The translations under genes and the position numbers were made by a program. A DNA stretch of 51,065 bases, taken from positions 1 to 51,065 of the forward strand of contig JAOXSB010000300.1 of NCBI GenBank assembly GCA_025800345.1, given 5' to 3'. Under the pieces are notes generated by a model. The model ran no database searches. It was not told where the DNA came from and saw nothing but the letters and a program-made list of their open reading frames with translations. Below are positions 34,545 through 42,577 of this stretch, piece by piece; the stretch's first letter is position 1, and each line of letters starts with the position of its first letter. This stretch comes from Mangrovicoccus sp. (GTDB lineage Bacteria; Pseudomonadota; Alphaproteobacteria; Rhodobacterales; Rhodobacteraceae).

Positions 34545-35165
34545 ATGTCGCTGCAAAATCGGGTTGATCCATTTTCCCGCATTCACGCGGTTTCCGCACG
34601 GGGGCTGTTTACGGGCAATCGCGGGATTTTGCATGATCCCGAGACCAAAAGCCTCAAACATGCCCGCTGGGCCAGCCCGAGCTGGGTCATCTGCACTTTG
34701 GCGCCGCGCAAAAATGCGCAAAAGCGGCCGGGGCTGATGCTGCCTGGGCGCTGGACCGAGCTGTTCTTTCTTGATGAGGCGGTGGGCCTGGCTGCTGGGC
34801 ATCGCCCTTGTCACGGGTGCCGCAAAGATGCGGCCAAAGCCTTTCGAGACGCATTGGGCCTGGAGCGTGTCAGCGCGCTGAATGATCTGATCAATAGCGA
34901 GATGAAGCGGTATCTGCGGGCGCGCTCCCCAGAGCCGCGTCCAAGCTGCGATCCGCGAAATTTGCCCGATGGGGCGTTTTTCGCCCTTGGCGGGCAGGCG
35001 TTTTTGAAATGGCGCGGCGCGGGCCATGCTTTTGGCTTTGCAGGCTACGGCCCGGCGCAAAAGCTGCCCGCTGAGGGCCAGCGCTTGACCCCGGCGGCCT
35101 CCTGCGCGGCGTTGCGCGCAGGTTATCACCCGCAAATGCACCCGTCTTTGGAGTGCAACCTGTAA
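34545..35165 (+). CDS. Conserved unknown protein with Ada-like Cys-x2-Cys motif
   Basis: A 206-residue protein of unknown function. Start chosen: ATG giving MSLQNRVDPF, with GAGGCG upstream. Notable is the block GLAAGHRPCHGCRKDAA near residues 83-99: it closely resembles the second metal-binding half of the Ada DNA-repair N-terminal domain (AAGFRPCKRCQ). The first Ada Cys pair is not present. No signal peptide or TM helix. The gene is 54 nt after the hydrolase on the same strand but has a different character, and it converges with the FAD oxidase (10 nt between stops). Confidence 0.75.
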   Translation: MSLQNRVDPFSRIHAVSARGLFTGNRGILHDPETKSLKHARWASPSWVICTLAPRKNAQKRPGLMLPGRWTELFFLDEAVGLAAGHRPCHGCRKDAAKAFRDALGLERVSALNDLINSEMKRYLRARSPEPRPSCDPRNLPDGAFFALGGQAFLKWRGAGHAFGFAGYGPAQKLPAEGQRLTPAASCAALRAGYHPQMHPSLECNL

Positions 35166-35175
35166 TCGTGCGGCC

Positions 35176-36288
35176 CTAGCCCAGCCCGGCCAGGGTTTCC
35201 TCGGCGATGGAAAAGGCGGTAGAGGCCCCGCAGCCGGAGGTGACCATTACCACCCGCGTGGCAGGATCGGGCGCGTCGATGAAATAGACGCTGCCCGGCG
35301 CAGAGGCATACGTGCCGGTCCAACGCTCTGCGATCTCATAATCGCAAGACATGAGCGCGTCGAATTCATCGGTGATCAGCGTGTCTATGGCGGCGGGTTG
35401 AAAGGGATCTGCGCTGGCCCCGTAATGATGGCTGTCGCCCACCACCAAGCTGCCATCGCCCGATTGCACCACGATCAAATGCACCCCATTGGCCAATTGC
35501 ACCGGCTGGGTCTGGGCCAAAGCCGATTGCAGCGCCGCCGCTTCGGGCAGATCCGCAAAGCCGTGATAGCGGATCATCGAAAGATCCGACAAAAGCGCGG
35601 CCTCCATGCGAAAAGGGGTTTTGGGCCGCAGGCGCAGCATATGCAGCTTGCAAATCTCGATCTGTCGGGGCTGCAAGCGCTCCGCAAACAAGCTGGTGGC
35701 ATCATCGCCTGGGCAAACCACCACCTGGCTGGCCTTGATGGGGCCTTGTGAGGTTTCGATCCGCGGGGTGTCCACGGCTTGTACCGCGCAATTATAGCGA
35801 AACACCACCCCAAGGCTTTCCAGATAGCGCGCCAGGGCAGGGACGGCTTCACGGGATTCCACGCGCAATTCATGGGGGGAATAGAGCGCCGCGCCAATGG
35901 CATTTGGATCCAGGGCCGGGATTTTCTCATGCGCTTGATCGGGGGTGATCCGGGTGCAGCCTTCGGCCATATCCGTGTCTAGAAAGGCCTCGATCAGCGC
36001 TTCCGCCTCGGGGCGCTGCGCCGCAATCACCGCGCCGCGATGCGCGACGCCAATGCCCGCTTTTGGCGCTATCTCGGCCCAAATCTCGCGGCTGCGCTTG
36101 GCATGGGGCCAGATCCTGTCGCGGCTTTGGCCGGTGACGGTGACAAAGCCGAAATTGCGGATCGATGCCCCAATGCATTGGCTGTGGCGCTCCAGCACAA
36201 TGACGGATTTTCCTGCCCGTTGGGCGGCCAATGCATGGGCCAGGCCCAGGATGCCGCCGCCGACAATGGCCAAATCATATTGGGTCAT
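35176..36288 (-). CDS. FAD-dependent oxidoreductase, aminophosphonate-associated (TIGR03364-like)
   Basis: The 370-residue product is a glycine-oxidase/DAO-type flavoprotein with the N-terminal FAD motif VGGGILGLAHALAA and the ERHSQCIGASIRNFGFV stretch. I associate it with the TIGR03364 family that accompanies phosphonate genes; members oxidatively deaminate aminophosphonates, including N-methyl 2-aminoethylphosphonate, giving phosphonoacetaldehyde. The context agrees: it is co-transcribed with the LysR gene (ATGA overlap), which is divergent from a 2-aminoethylphosphonate-type importer. The exact substrate is inferred. Confidence 0.82.
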   Translation of the reverse strand: MTQYDLAIVGGGILGLAHALAAQRAGKSVIVLERHSQCIGASIRNFGFVTVTGQSRDRIWPHAKRSREIWAEIAPKAGIGVAHRGAVIAAQRPEAEALIEAFLDTDMAEGCTRITPDQAHEKIPALDPNAIGAALYSPHELRVESREAVPALARYLESLGVVFRYNCAVQAVDTPRIETSQGPIKASQVVVCPGDDATSLFAERLQPRQIEICKLHMLRLRPKTPFRMEAALLSDLSMIRYHGFADLPEAAALQSALAQTQPVQLANGVHLIVVQSGDGSLVVGDSHHYGASADPFQPAAIDTLITDEFDALMSCDYEIAERWTGTYASAPGSVYFIDAPDPATRVVMVTSGCGASTAFSIAEETLAGLG

Positions 36289-37193
36289 GAGGATGGATCG
36301 CTCTTGTCTTTATAGCCTGGTCCAAGGGCCAATTCGAAAAACGCATCGATAGCGGCCACAGATTCCATTTTCAGCGGGGTCAGCAGATAATGCCCGGCGG
36401 CCAAGGCCGGATCATTCACCGGCACGCCGATCAGATCATCGCGTTCGTCAAGCTCGCCTTCCAAAGCGATGCCAATGCCGATCCCGGCCCCCACCGCTTC
36501 GGCCATGGAGGACCATGACCCCACTTCGAGCATGGAGCGCAGGCGCAGCCCTTGGGCCATGGCGGCCTCTTCAAAGATGATGCGCGTGCCCGAGCTGATT
36601 TCCCGGCGCACAATGGAATGCCCTTTGACCAGATCCCAGCCCACGCCGCTGTCGCGATAGGCGGCCAGTTCATGGCCAGACGGCACCATGAGCACCACCC
36701 GATCTTGCAACAAACGCCGGGCAAAATAGCCCTCGGGCGCTTGCGATGCGGTGATCATGGCCACATCCATGAGGTTATTGTCGATCCGCTCCATCAAATC
36801 GCCCGAAGCCATGCAGCGCGCCTCAAGCTTGATGCCGGGATAGCGCGCCGCAAAGGGCGAGAGGATCGGCATGGAAAACTGATGCGCGGTGTAGCCCACG
36901 CGCAAAATGCCCCGCTCCAATGTGGATTGGTCCGATAAAAGCTGGGCCACATCTTCCACCAAGGACAGGGCCACCCGCACTTTTTGAAACACTTCGCTGC
37001 CAAGCGGTGTCAGGGAAAAGCTTTTGCCTTCGCGCAGAAACAGCTGGCTGCGGGCCTGAGTTTCCACCGCGCGCACTTGGGTGGAGACCGAAGGTTGGGA
37101 CATTTGCAAATACCGCGCCGCCTCGATCACGCTACCGGTCCTTGCGACTGCCTCAAAAGCACGCATTTGGCTCAATGTTAAGCGTTCCGCCAT
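36285..37193 (-). CDS. LysR-family transcriptional regulator of the aminophosphonate locus
   Basis: The product of about 302 residues has the LysR helix-turn-helix at 5-65 (LSQMRAFEAVARTGSVIEAARYLQMSQPSVSTQVRAVE) and a substrate-binding co-inducer domain. ATG at 37193 was preferred; a TTG at 37205 has the better-placed AAAGGA and would add four residues. It is divergent from aepX, with an ATTAGG dyad between them, and co-transcribed with the FAD oxidase, so it probably controls both units in response to an aminophosphonate. Confidence 0.92.
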   Translation of the reverse strand: MAERLTLSQMRAFEAVARTGSVIEAARYLQMSQPSVSTQVRAVETQARSQLFLREGKSFSLTPLGSEVFQKVRVALSLVEDVAQLLSDQSTLERGILRVGYTAHQFSMPILSPFAARYPGIKLEARCMASGDLMERIDNNLMDVAMITASQAPEGYFARRLLQDRVVLMVPSGHELAAYRDSGVGWDLVKGHSIVRREISSGTRIIFEEAAMAQGLRLRSMLEVGSWSSMAEAVGAGIGIGIALEGELDERDDLIGVPVNDPALAAGHYLLTPLKMESVAAIDAFFELALGPGYKDKSDPSS

Positions 37194-37247
37194 TGATTTT
37201 CTCAATATGTCCTTTGGCTAATGCAAGTTTTGTGACATCTCACGATA

Positions 37248-37283
37248 ATTAGGCAAGACCTAATATTCGAGGCTGTCATTAGG
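37248..37283. promoter_or_regulatory. ATTAGG dyad plus third half-site, candidate LysR operator
   Basis: ATTAGG-CAAGA-CCTAAT (37248-37264) is a perfect 6-bp inverted repeat with the 17-bp span typical of LysR boxes. A third ATTAGG lies at 37278-37283, 30 bp (about three helical turns) from the first. It is in the 181-nt gap between the divergent LysR and aepX genes. Confidence 0.62.
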
Positions 37284-37374
37284 TTTTTACATTCCTCCCC
37301 TAGGCAGCCCAAGTGAAGATTTGGCGACAGGGTGTTTCCCGTCGCCGCGAATGTAAAACGGAGACCATTCCCCA

Positions 37375-38391
37375 ATGAAACTCGCCCAATTCCTGTCGAC
37401 TGCCGCGCTTGCCGCTGGTCTTGCCGTGAGCGCCCAGGCGCAGACCGAACTGACCGTGTACACGGCGTTCGAATCCGACGATCTTCAGCGCTACAAAGAA
37501 GCGTTTGAAACGGCCAACCCCGATATCTCGATCAATTGGGTGCGCGATTCCACGGGGATCATCACTGCCAAATTGCTGGCTGAAAAAGACAACCCCACTG
37601 CGGATGCGGTTTGGGGCCTGGCGGGCACCTCGCTTCTGATGATGAAATCCGAAGGCATGCTGGAAGCCTATGAGCCTGCCGGTGTGGAAGCGCTGGATAC
37701 TCGTTTTGTCGATCCCGCATCGCCCCCCTCCTGGGTTGGCGTGGATGCTTGGGTTGCAGCAATTTGTGTGAACACTGTCGAGCTGGAAAAATCCGGCGCT
37801 GCAATGCCCACCGGTTGGAAAGACCTGATCAAGCCTGAATATGCAGGTATGGTCGCTATGCCAAACCCGGCCTCTTCCGGTACCGGTTTCTTGGACGTGT
37901 CTTCCTGGATCCAACTCTTCGGTGAAGAAGGCGGTTGGGACTATATGGACGCGCTGCATGAAAACATCGCCTTCTATACCCATTCCGGGTCCAAGCCTTG
38001 TAAGCAAGCCGCCCGCGGCGAAGTGCCGATCGGCATCTCGTTTGCCTTCCCCGGCGCCAAAGCGATCGCCAAAGGCGCTCCGCTTGAAGTGGTGGTACCT
38101 GTCGAAGGTGCTGGTTGGGAAGTCGAAGCTGCTGCGATCATCGCCGGCACTGACTATGCTGAGGAAGCACAGCGCCTGATGGATTGGGCTGTCTCTGAAG
38201 ACGCTATGAAAGAATATAACCAAGGCTATGCTGTGGTTGCTATTCCTTCGGTTGCCAAGCCGGTGCCGAACTACCCCGAGGGTGTTCTGGAAGCCATGAT
38301 CGAAAATGATTTTGAATGGGCTGCCAATAACCGCGAAGCCATCTTGAAAGAGTGGACTGAGCGTTATGATGGCAAATCCGAAGCCAAGTAA
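37375..38391 (+). CDS. aepX: 2-Aminoethylphosphonate-type periplasmic binding protein
   Basis: The 338-residue product has a Sec signal peptide (to AQAQ, about residue 22) and a ferric/phosphonate-type class fold opening TELTVYTAFESDDLQRYKEAFE. It carries GTGFLDVSSWIQLFGEEGGWDYM and SGSKPCKQAARGEVPIGISF, blocks I recall from the PhnS2/AepX family that binds 2-aminoethylphosphonate. CGGAG lies upstream of the ATG. Its codons use A/T more than neighbouring genes do, as often seen in highly expressed binding proteins. A strong hairpin follows the gene. Confidence 0.85.
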   Translation: MKLAQFLSTAALAAGLAVSAQAQTELTVYTAFESDDLQRYKEAFETANPDISINWVRDSTGIITAKLLAEKDNPTADAVWGLAGTSLLMMKSEGMLEAYEPAGVEALDTRFVDPASPPSWVGVDAWVAAICVNTVELEKSGAAMPTGWKDLIKPEYAGMVAMPNPASSGTGFLDVSSWIQLFGEEGGWDYMDALHENIAFYTHSGSKPCKQAARGEVPIGISFAFPGAKAIAKGAPLEVVVPVEGAGWEVEAAAIIAGTDYAEEAQRLMDWAVSEDAMKEYNQGYAVVAIPSVAKPVPNYPEGVLEAMIENDFEWAANNREAILKEWTERYDGKSEAK

Positions 38392-38410
38392 TTTGGCTTT
38401 GTGAGACAGG

Positions 38411-38440
38411 GGCGAGCGGGTGACCGCTCGCCTTGTTTTT
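38411..38440 (+). terminator. Intercistronic terminator between aepX and aepV
   Basis: GGCGAGCGG-GTGA-CCGCTCGCC is a perfect 9-bp stem with a 4-nt loop, followed by TTGTTTTT. It lies 20 nt after aepX. Because the rest of the importer follows in the same direction, it is probably a partial terminator that keeps binding protein in excess. Confidence 0.85.
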
Positions 38441-38459
38441 GGTTCAAAGGGTGCGCGAA

Positions 38460-39530
38460 ATGAATGACAGCTATCTTCAGGTCATTGATGTCACAAAGAA
38501 TTTTGGAGATTTCACGGCGCTCCAAAATGTGTCGTTAGATGTGAAAAAGGGCGAGTTCGTTTGTTTTCTCGGACCTTCGGGCTGCGGTAAAACCACTTTG
38601 CTGCGCGCCATTGCTGGGCTGGATATCCAAAGCTCTGGGGCGATTATTCAGGGCGATACGGATATTTCCGATTTGCCACCCTCTGAGCGCGATTTCGGGA
38701 TCGTGTTCCAATCCTATGCGCTGTTTCCCAATCTGAGCGTGGCCAATAATGTGGGCTTTGGCTTGATCGGTTCGGGTAAATCCAAATCCGAGATCAAGAC
38801 CAAGGTGAAGGGCTTGCTCGAACAGGTGGGCCTGCCTGATCAGGCCAAGAAATATCCCTCGCAGCTTTCGGGCGGTCAGCAACAGCGGGTCGCTTTGGCC
38901 CGTGCTTTGGCGACCGAGCCTAATTTGCTGCTGCTCGATGAGCCGCTTTCCGCGCTGGATGCGAAAGTGCGGGTGCATCTGCGCCGCCAGCTCAAAGAGC
39001 TGCAACAGACTTTGGGTCTGACCACCATCATGGTGACCCATGACCAAGACGAGGCGCTGAACCTGGCGGACCGCATTGTGGTATTGTCCCAGGGGCGCAT
39101 CGAACAAGTGGGCACCCCAATCGAAGTTTACTCTCAACCTGCGAATGCTTTTGTCGCCGATTTTGTGGGCGAGATGAATTTCATCGAGGCCAAACGGGTC
39201 GATTCTGGCCATATCGGCATTGGCGATATCCATCTGGCCGCAGATATGCAGGCTGTGGACGGGGCAGAGCAGCTGATCGCCGCAATTCGGCCAGAAGATA
39301 TCCAAGTGCAAAACGCTGATACGGCGCCTAATGGGTTCTCAGCCACGGTCACCGATCTGGAATTCTGCGGCTCTTATCTGCGCGCTACCATGCGCGATGC
39401 GCGCTTAGGCGGGGCCGAGTTCCGAGCGGATCTGTCCATGAACCTGGCCCGACGCTTGCAGGTGAAAGAGGGCGGAGCGCTGGCCATTGCCATGCCGCCT
39501 GAACATCTGCGCGTTTATCCGGCCAAGTAA
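38460..39530 (+). CDS. aepV: 2-Aminoethylphosphonate-type ABC transporter ATPase
   Basis: The 356-residue product has an ABC ATPase domain (Walker A GPSGCGKTT, Q-loop QSYALFPN, signature LSGGQQQR, Walker B LLLLDEP, switch THDQDEALN) and a TOBE-type C-terminal domain, as in PhnT2/FbpC/PotA. The start is the ATG at 38460 (MNDSYLQVID), preceded by AAAGGGTG; the frame is open back into the terminator's T-run. It powers the fused permease encoded 12 nt downstream. Confidence 0.9.
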   Translation: MNDSYLQVIDVTKNFGDFTALQNVSLDVKKGEFVCFLGPSGCGKTTLLRAIAGLDIQSSGAIIQGDTDISDLPPSERDFGIVFQSYALFPNLSVANNVGFGLIGSGKSKSEIKTKVKGLLEQVGLPDQAKKYPSQLSGGQQQRVALARALATEPNLLLLDEPLSALDAKVRVHLRRQLKELQQTLGLTTIMVTHDQDEALNLADRIVVLSQGRIEQVGTPIEVYSQPANAFVADFVGEMNFIEAKRVDSGHIGIGDIHLAADMQAVDGAEQLIAAIRPEDIQVQNADTAPNGFSATVTDLEFCGSYLRATMRDARLGGAEFRADLSMNLARRLQVKEGGALAIAMPPEHLRVYPAK

Positions 39531-39542
39531 CGGGAGACAGAG

Positions 39543-41558
39543 ATGACCGTTACAGCGCAACATGATTTGAACATCACACGCCGCCGGGTGCAGCCCAAAG
39601 CTGCTAAGGACGAGTTTTGGCAGCGCGGGCTGATCTTGGTGGTGATCGCCTATCTCTTTGTGGGATTGGTGCTGCCCATCGCCATGGTCTTTACCAAATC
39701 CTTGCAGAATTTCTCGTTTCAAACCGATCAGGTCACGGTGGCCTTTCAAACCGAGACCGGATTTGACACGCCGCGCACTTTGCAAAGCTGGTTCGAGGAG
39801 ACCGGCAAAGAGATCAATAACGGCTTGCGCCCCACCGAGCGCACCCGTTTGGCTATTGTCAAAGTCATCCCCAAACCTGCCCGTGCCGGGATTGAAGCGT
39901 TTCAAATCACCGATCTGTCGGAAAAGGGCGGTCAGTTTCTCATTGATGGGGTGCTGAGCGAAGGCGGCACCACCTATGAGGTGGAGCGCAAAAAGCTGAG
40001 CAAAGTCCAAGTCAAACCCCAGGTGGATTACGGGCTGGGCAACTATGGCTATTATTTCTCGTCACCGGCGCTGTTTCACTCGATCCAGAACTCATTCCTG
40101 ATCGCGATTGCGGTGGTGGTGATCGTGGTGCCCTTGGCCTTTGGCTATGCCTATGGGCTGATGCGCACCAATATGATCGGCAAAGGGTTTTTCCGCCTGG
40201 CGGCCACAGTGCCGGTGCTGGTGCCGTCGCTGTTGCCTGCCATTGGTCTGATCTATCTCTTTGGCAATCAAGGGATCCTGACCCCGCTGCTATTCGGTCA
40301 ATCGATTTACGGGCCTATCGGGATCATCCTGGCCAGCGTGTTCTTCACCTTCCCCCATGCGATGATCATCATGATCGTGGCGCTGAGCAGTTCTGACCAA
40401 CGGCTTTATGAGGCGTCCGAAGTGCTTGGGGCCTCAAAATGGCGGACCTTCTGGGTCGTGACCTTGCCGGGCGCGCGCTATGGATTGATTTCTGCGGGTT
40501 TCGTGGTGTTCACCTTGGTGTTGACCGATTTCGGCGTGCCGAAAGTGATCGGCGGCGACTTCAACATGCTGGCGCTGGACATCTATAAACAGGTGATCGG
40601 CCAGCAGAACTTCCAAGTGGGCGCGGTGGTCTCGGTGGTGCTTTTGGTGCCAGCGGTGGTGGCCTTTGCGGTGGATCGGATCATTTCGCGCCGGCAAGTG
40701 GCGATCATGTCTGCCAAGGCGGTGCCGTATCAGCCCGAGGACGACCCTTTCTTGGACCGCGCAATGCTGATCTATTGCGGGTCCGTGGCGTTGTTTATTC
40801 TTGGCGTGATCGCGATGTGCCAGTTTGCGGCTCTGGCGCAATTTTGGCCCTATAACCTGACCCCAAGCTTGACCCATTATGATTTCAGTAAGGTCGGGGG
40901 GGGCGGTTGGAGCGCCTATTGGAACTCGGTCAAATTGGCCTTCTTGGTCTCGACCTTTGGCGCCTGCGCCGTGTTCATTGCGGCCAATTTGGTGGAAAAG
41001 GCCCGCGGGTTCGAGCTGGGGCGGAACTTCCTGCAATTTCTGGCGATGATGCCCATGGCGATCCCAGGGATGGTGCTGGGCCTGGCCTATATCTTTTTCT
41101 TCAACGATCCTTCCAACCCGCTGAATTTCCTTTATGGCACCATGGCGATTTTGGTGATCAACACCTCTATTCACCTTTGGACGGTGTCGCATCTGACAGC
41201 AAGCACAGCGCTTAAACAGATGGATAAGGAATTTGAGGCCGTGGCCATGTCGCTGAAGCAGCCGTTTTGGCGCATGCTCAGCCGGGTCAGCGCGCCGGTA
41301 TGCTTGCCCGCGATCAGCGAGATTTGGCTTTATTACTTCGTCAATGCCATGACCACGGTCTCGGCGGTGGTGTTCCTTTATAGCCCAAGCACACAGCTTG
41401 CGTCAGTGGCGGTGCTGAATATGGATGATGCGGGCGATATCGCGGCAGCGGCGGCCATGGGCATGATGATCTTCTATACCAATGTGATCGTGCGCGTGGG
41501 CTATAGCTTGCTGACAGGGCGGCTTTTGGGGCAATTGCAAGCCTGGCGTCACCGCTAA
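39543..41558 (+). CDS. aepW: 2-Aminoethylphosphonate-type ABC permease, two fused halves
   Basis: The 671-residue product contains two permease units in one chain, about twelve TM helices in total. Each has an ATPase-contact loop (YEASEVLGASKWRTFWVVTLPG and FEAVAMSLKQPFWRMLSRVSAPV). A hydrophilic periplasmic insertion of about 115 residues (about 55-170) separates TM1 from TM2, recalling the insertion in the PotB-like protein at 11.1 kb. This is the architecture of PhnV2/AepW and FbpB-type permeases. GGGAGA precedes the ATG. Confidence 0.9.
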   Translation: MTVTAQHDLNITRRRVQPKAAKDEFWQRGLILVVIAYLFVGLVLPIAMVFTKSLQNFSFQTDQVTVAFQTETGFDTPRTLQSWFEETGKEINNGLRPTERTRLAIVKVIPKPARAGIEAFQITDLSEKGGQFLIDGVLSEGGTTYEVERKKLSKVQVKPQVDYGLGNYGYYFSSPALFHSIQNSFLIAIAVVVIVVPLAFGYAYGLMRTNMIGKGFFRLAATVPVLVPSLLPAIGLIYLFGNQGILTPLLFGQSIYGPIGIILASVFFTFPHAMIIMIVALSSSDQRLYEASEVLGASKWRTFWVVTLPGARYGLISAGFVVFTLVLTDFGVPKVIGGDFNMLALDIYKQVIGQQNFQVGAVVSVVLLVPAVVAFAVDRIISRRQVAIMSAKAVPYQPEDDPFLDRAMLIYCGSVALFILGVIAMCQFAALAQFWPYNLTPSLTHYDFSKVGGGGWSAYWNSVKLAFLVSTFGACAVFIAANLVEKARGFELGRNFLQFLAMMPMAIPGMVLGLAYIFFFNDPSNPLNFLYGTMAILVINTSIHLWTVSHLTASTALKQMDKEFEAVAMSLKQPFWRMLSRVSAPVCLPAISEIWLYYFVNAMTTVSAVVFLYSPSTQLASVAVLNMDDAGDIAAAAAMGMMIFYTNVIVRVGYSLLTGRLLGQLQAWRHR

Positions 41559-41581
41559 GCCGCAACTTAAGTGACTTTGCG

Positions 41582-41609
41582 AAACCCGCGGCTGTGGCTG
41601 CGGGTTTTT
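41582..41609 (+). terminator. Hairpin terminator after aepW
   Basis: AACCCGC pairs with GCGGGTT (7 bp, 10-nt loop) and runs into TTTTT, 24 nt after the aepW stop and 54 nt before the NTF2-like gene. It may end the importer operon or attenuate the next gene. Confidence 0.8.
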
Positions 41610-41662
41610 GCGTGACCTGGCCCGGGTTCCTGCGCTTTACTCGCCTCATAGGAGAGCGAGAG

Positions 41663-42433
41663 ATGACGACTATCTCAAAGATCGATCAAATTCGGGATTT
41701 GCTCAAAAGCATTGAAACCGGCGATCCAGGGCCGGTGGCGGTGGTGAATGAGGCCAGATATATTCAGCACAATCCCCAAACCCATGAAGGCAGCGCCGGG
41801 TTGGCACAGTTGTTTGCCCAGCTCTCCAAAACCAATCCGCGGGTGCATATGGTGCGCGGGTTTGAAGACGGGCCCTTTGTTTTCGCTCATATGGAATATG
41901 ATTTTTCCAGCCCGAAGATTTGTTTCGAAGTGTTCCGCTTTGAAGAGGGCAGGGTGGTGGAGCATTGGGATAATCTGCAAGAGCGCGCCGGGCCGAATAT
42001 TTCGGGGCGTAGCATGGTGGATGGCCCGGTGGCCGTGGAAGACACGGAGCTGCGCGAGGAAAACCGCGCCTTGGTGAAAGGTTTTGTGGAAAGTGTTTTG
42101 ATCCCTGGGGCGCTGGATCGGCTGGGCTTTTTCGTTGGACCGGACGGGTATCGAGAACACAATCCAGATCAGGGGGATGGGATTGTGGCGCTCAGGGCGG
42201 CGCTTGGGGCCCAAGGCCATGATGGGCGCCGGCTGATCCAATATCAGCGCTTGCACCGGGTGCTGGCTGATGGGAATTTTGTGCTCAGCGTCAGCGAAGG
42301 TTTGCGCGATGGGGTGCCCACGGCCTTTTATGATCTCTATCGGATCGCCCATGGGCATTTGGTAGAGCATTGGGACACGGTTGAAACGATCGCGCCCCGT
42401 TCTGATTGGAAGAATGACAACGGGAAGTTTTGA
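41663..42433 (+). CDS. Tandem NTF2/SnoaL-like protein of unknown function
   Basis: The 256-residue product appears to be two SnoaL/NTF2-like alpha+beta barrel domains in tandem, about 1-125 and 135-250. Each has the same landmarks: a YIQHNP/YREHNP-type segment early, a V(H)MVRGF or QRLHRVLADGNF strand, and EVFRFEEGRVVEHWDNLQ or DLYRIAHGHLVEHWDTVE at the end. Such folds act as small hydrolases, isomerases or binding proteins. GGAGAG 6 nt upstream sets the start. It lies behind a terminator-like hairpin after the phosphonate importer, so membership in that operon is possible but unproven. Confidence 0.8.
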   Translation: MTTISKIDQIRDLLKSIETGDPGPVAVVNEARYIQHNPQTHEGSAGLAQLFAQLSKTNPRVHMVRGFEDGPFVFAHMEYDFSSPKICFEVFRFEEGRVVEHWDNLQERAGPNISGRSMVDGPVAVEDTELREENRALVKGFVESVLIPGALDRLGFFVGPDGYREHNPDQGDGIVALRAALGAQGHDGRRLIQYQRLHRVLADGNFVLSVSEGLRDGVPTAFYDLYRIAHGHLVEHWDTVETIAPRSDWKNDNGKF

Positions 42434-42512
42434 CCTCGCAGGCAGCAATTGCGCCCGATCCTTCCCGTGCCAATTGTCCGATGGCGTTCTTCCTGGGCTG
42501 CAAAAGCGCGGC

Positions 42513-42544
42513 TAAAAAAACAAAAGGGCCGGAAAACCCGGCCC
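42513..42544 (-). terminator. Terminator of the VPLPA-CTERM gene
   Basis: On the minus strand GGGCCGG-GTTTT-CCGGCCC is followed by TTTTGTTTTTTT. It starts about 35 nt after the stop of the gene at 42578-43366 and also faces the end of the NTF2-like gene. Confidence 0.9.
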
Positions 42545-42577
42545 ATTCATCAAGGTGTTTTTTGTTATCCTGCGGGA

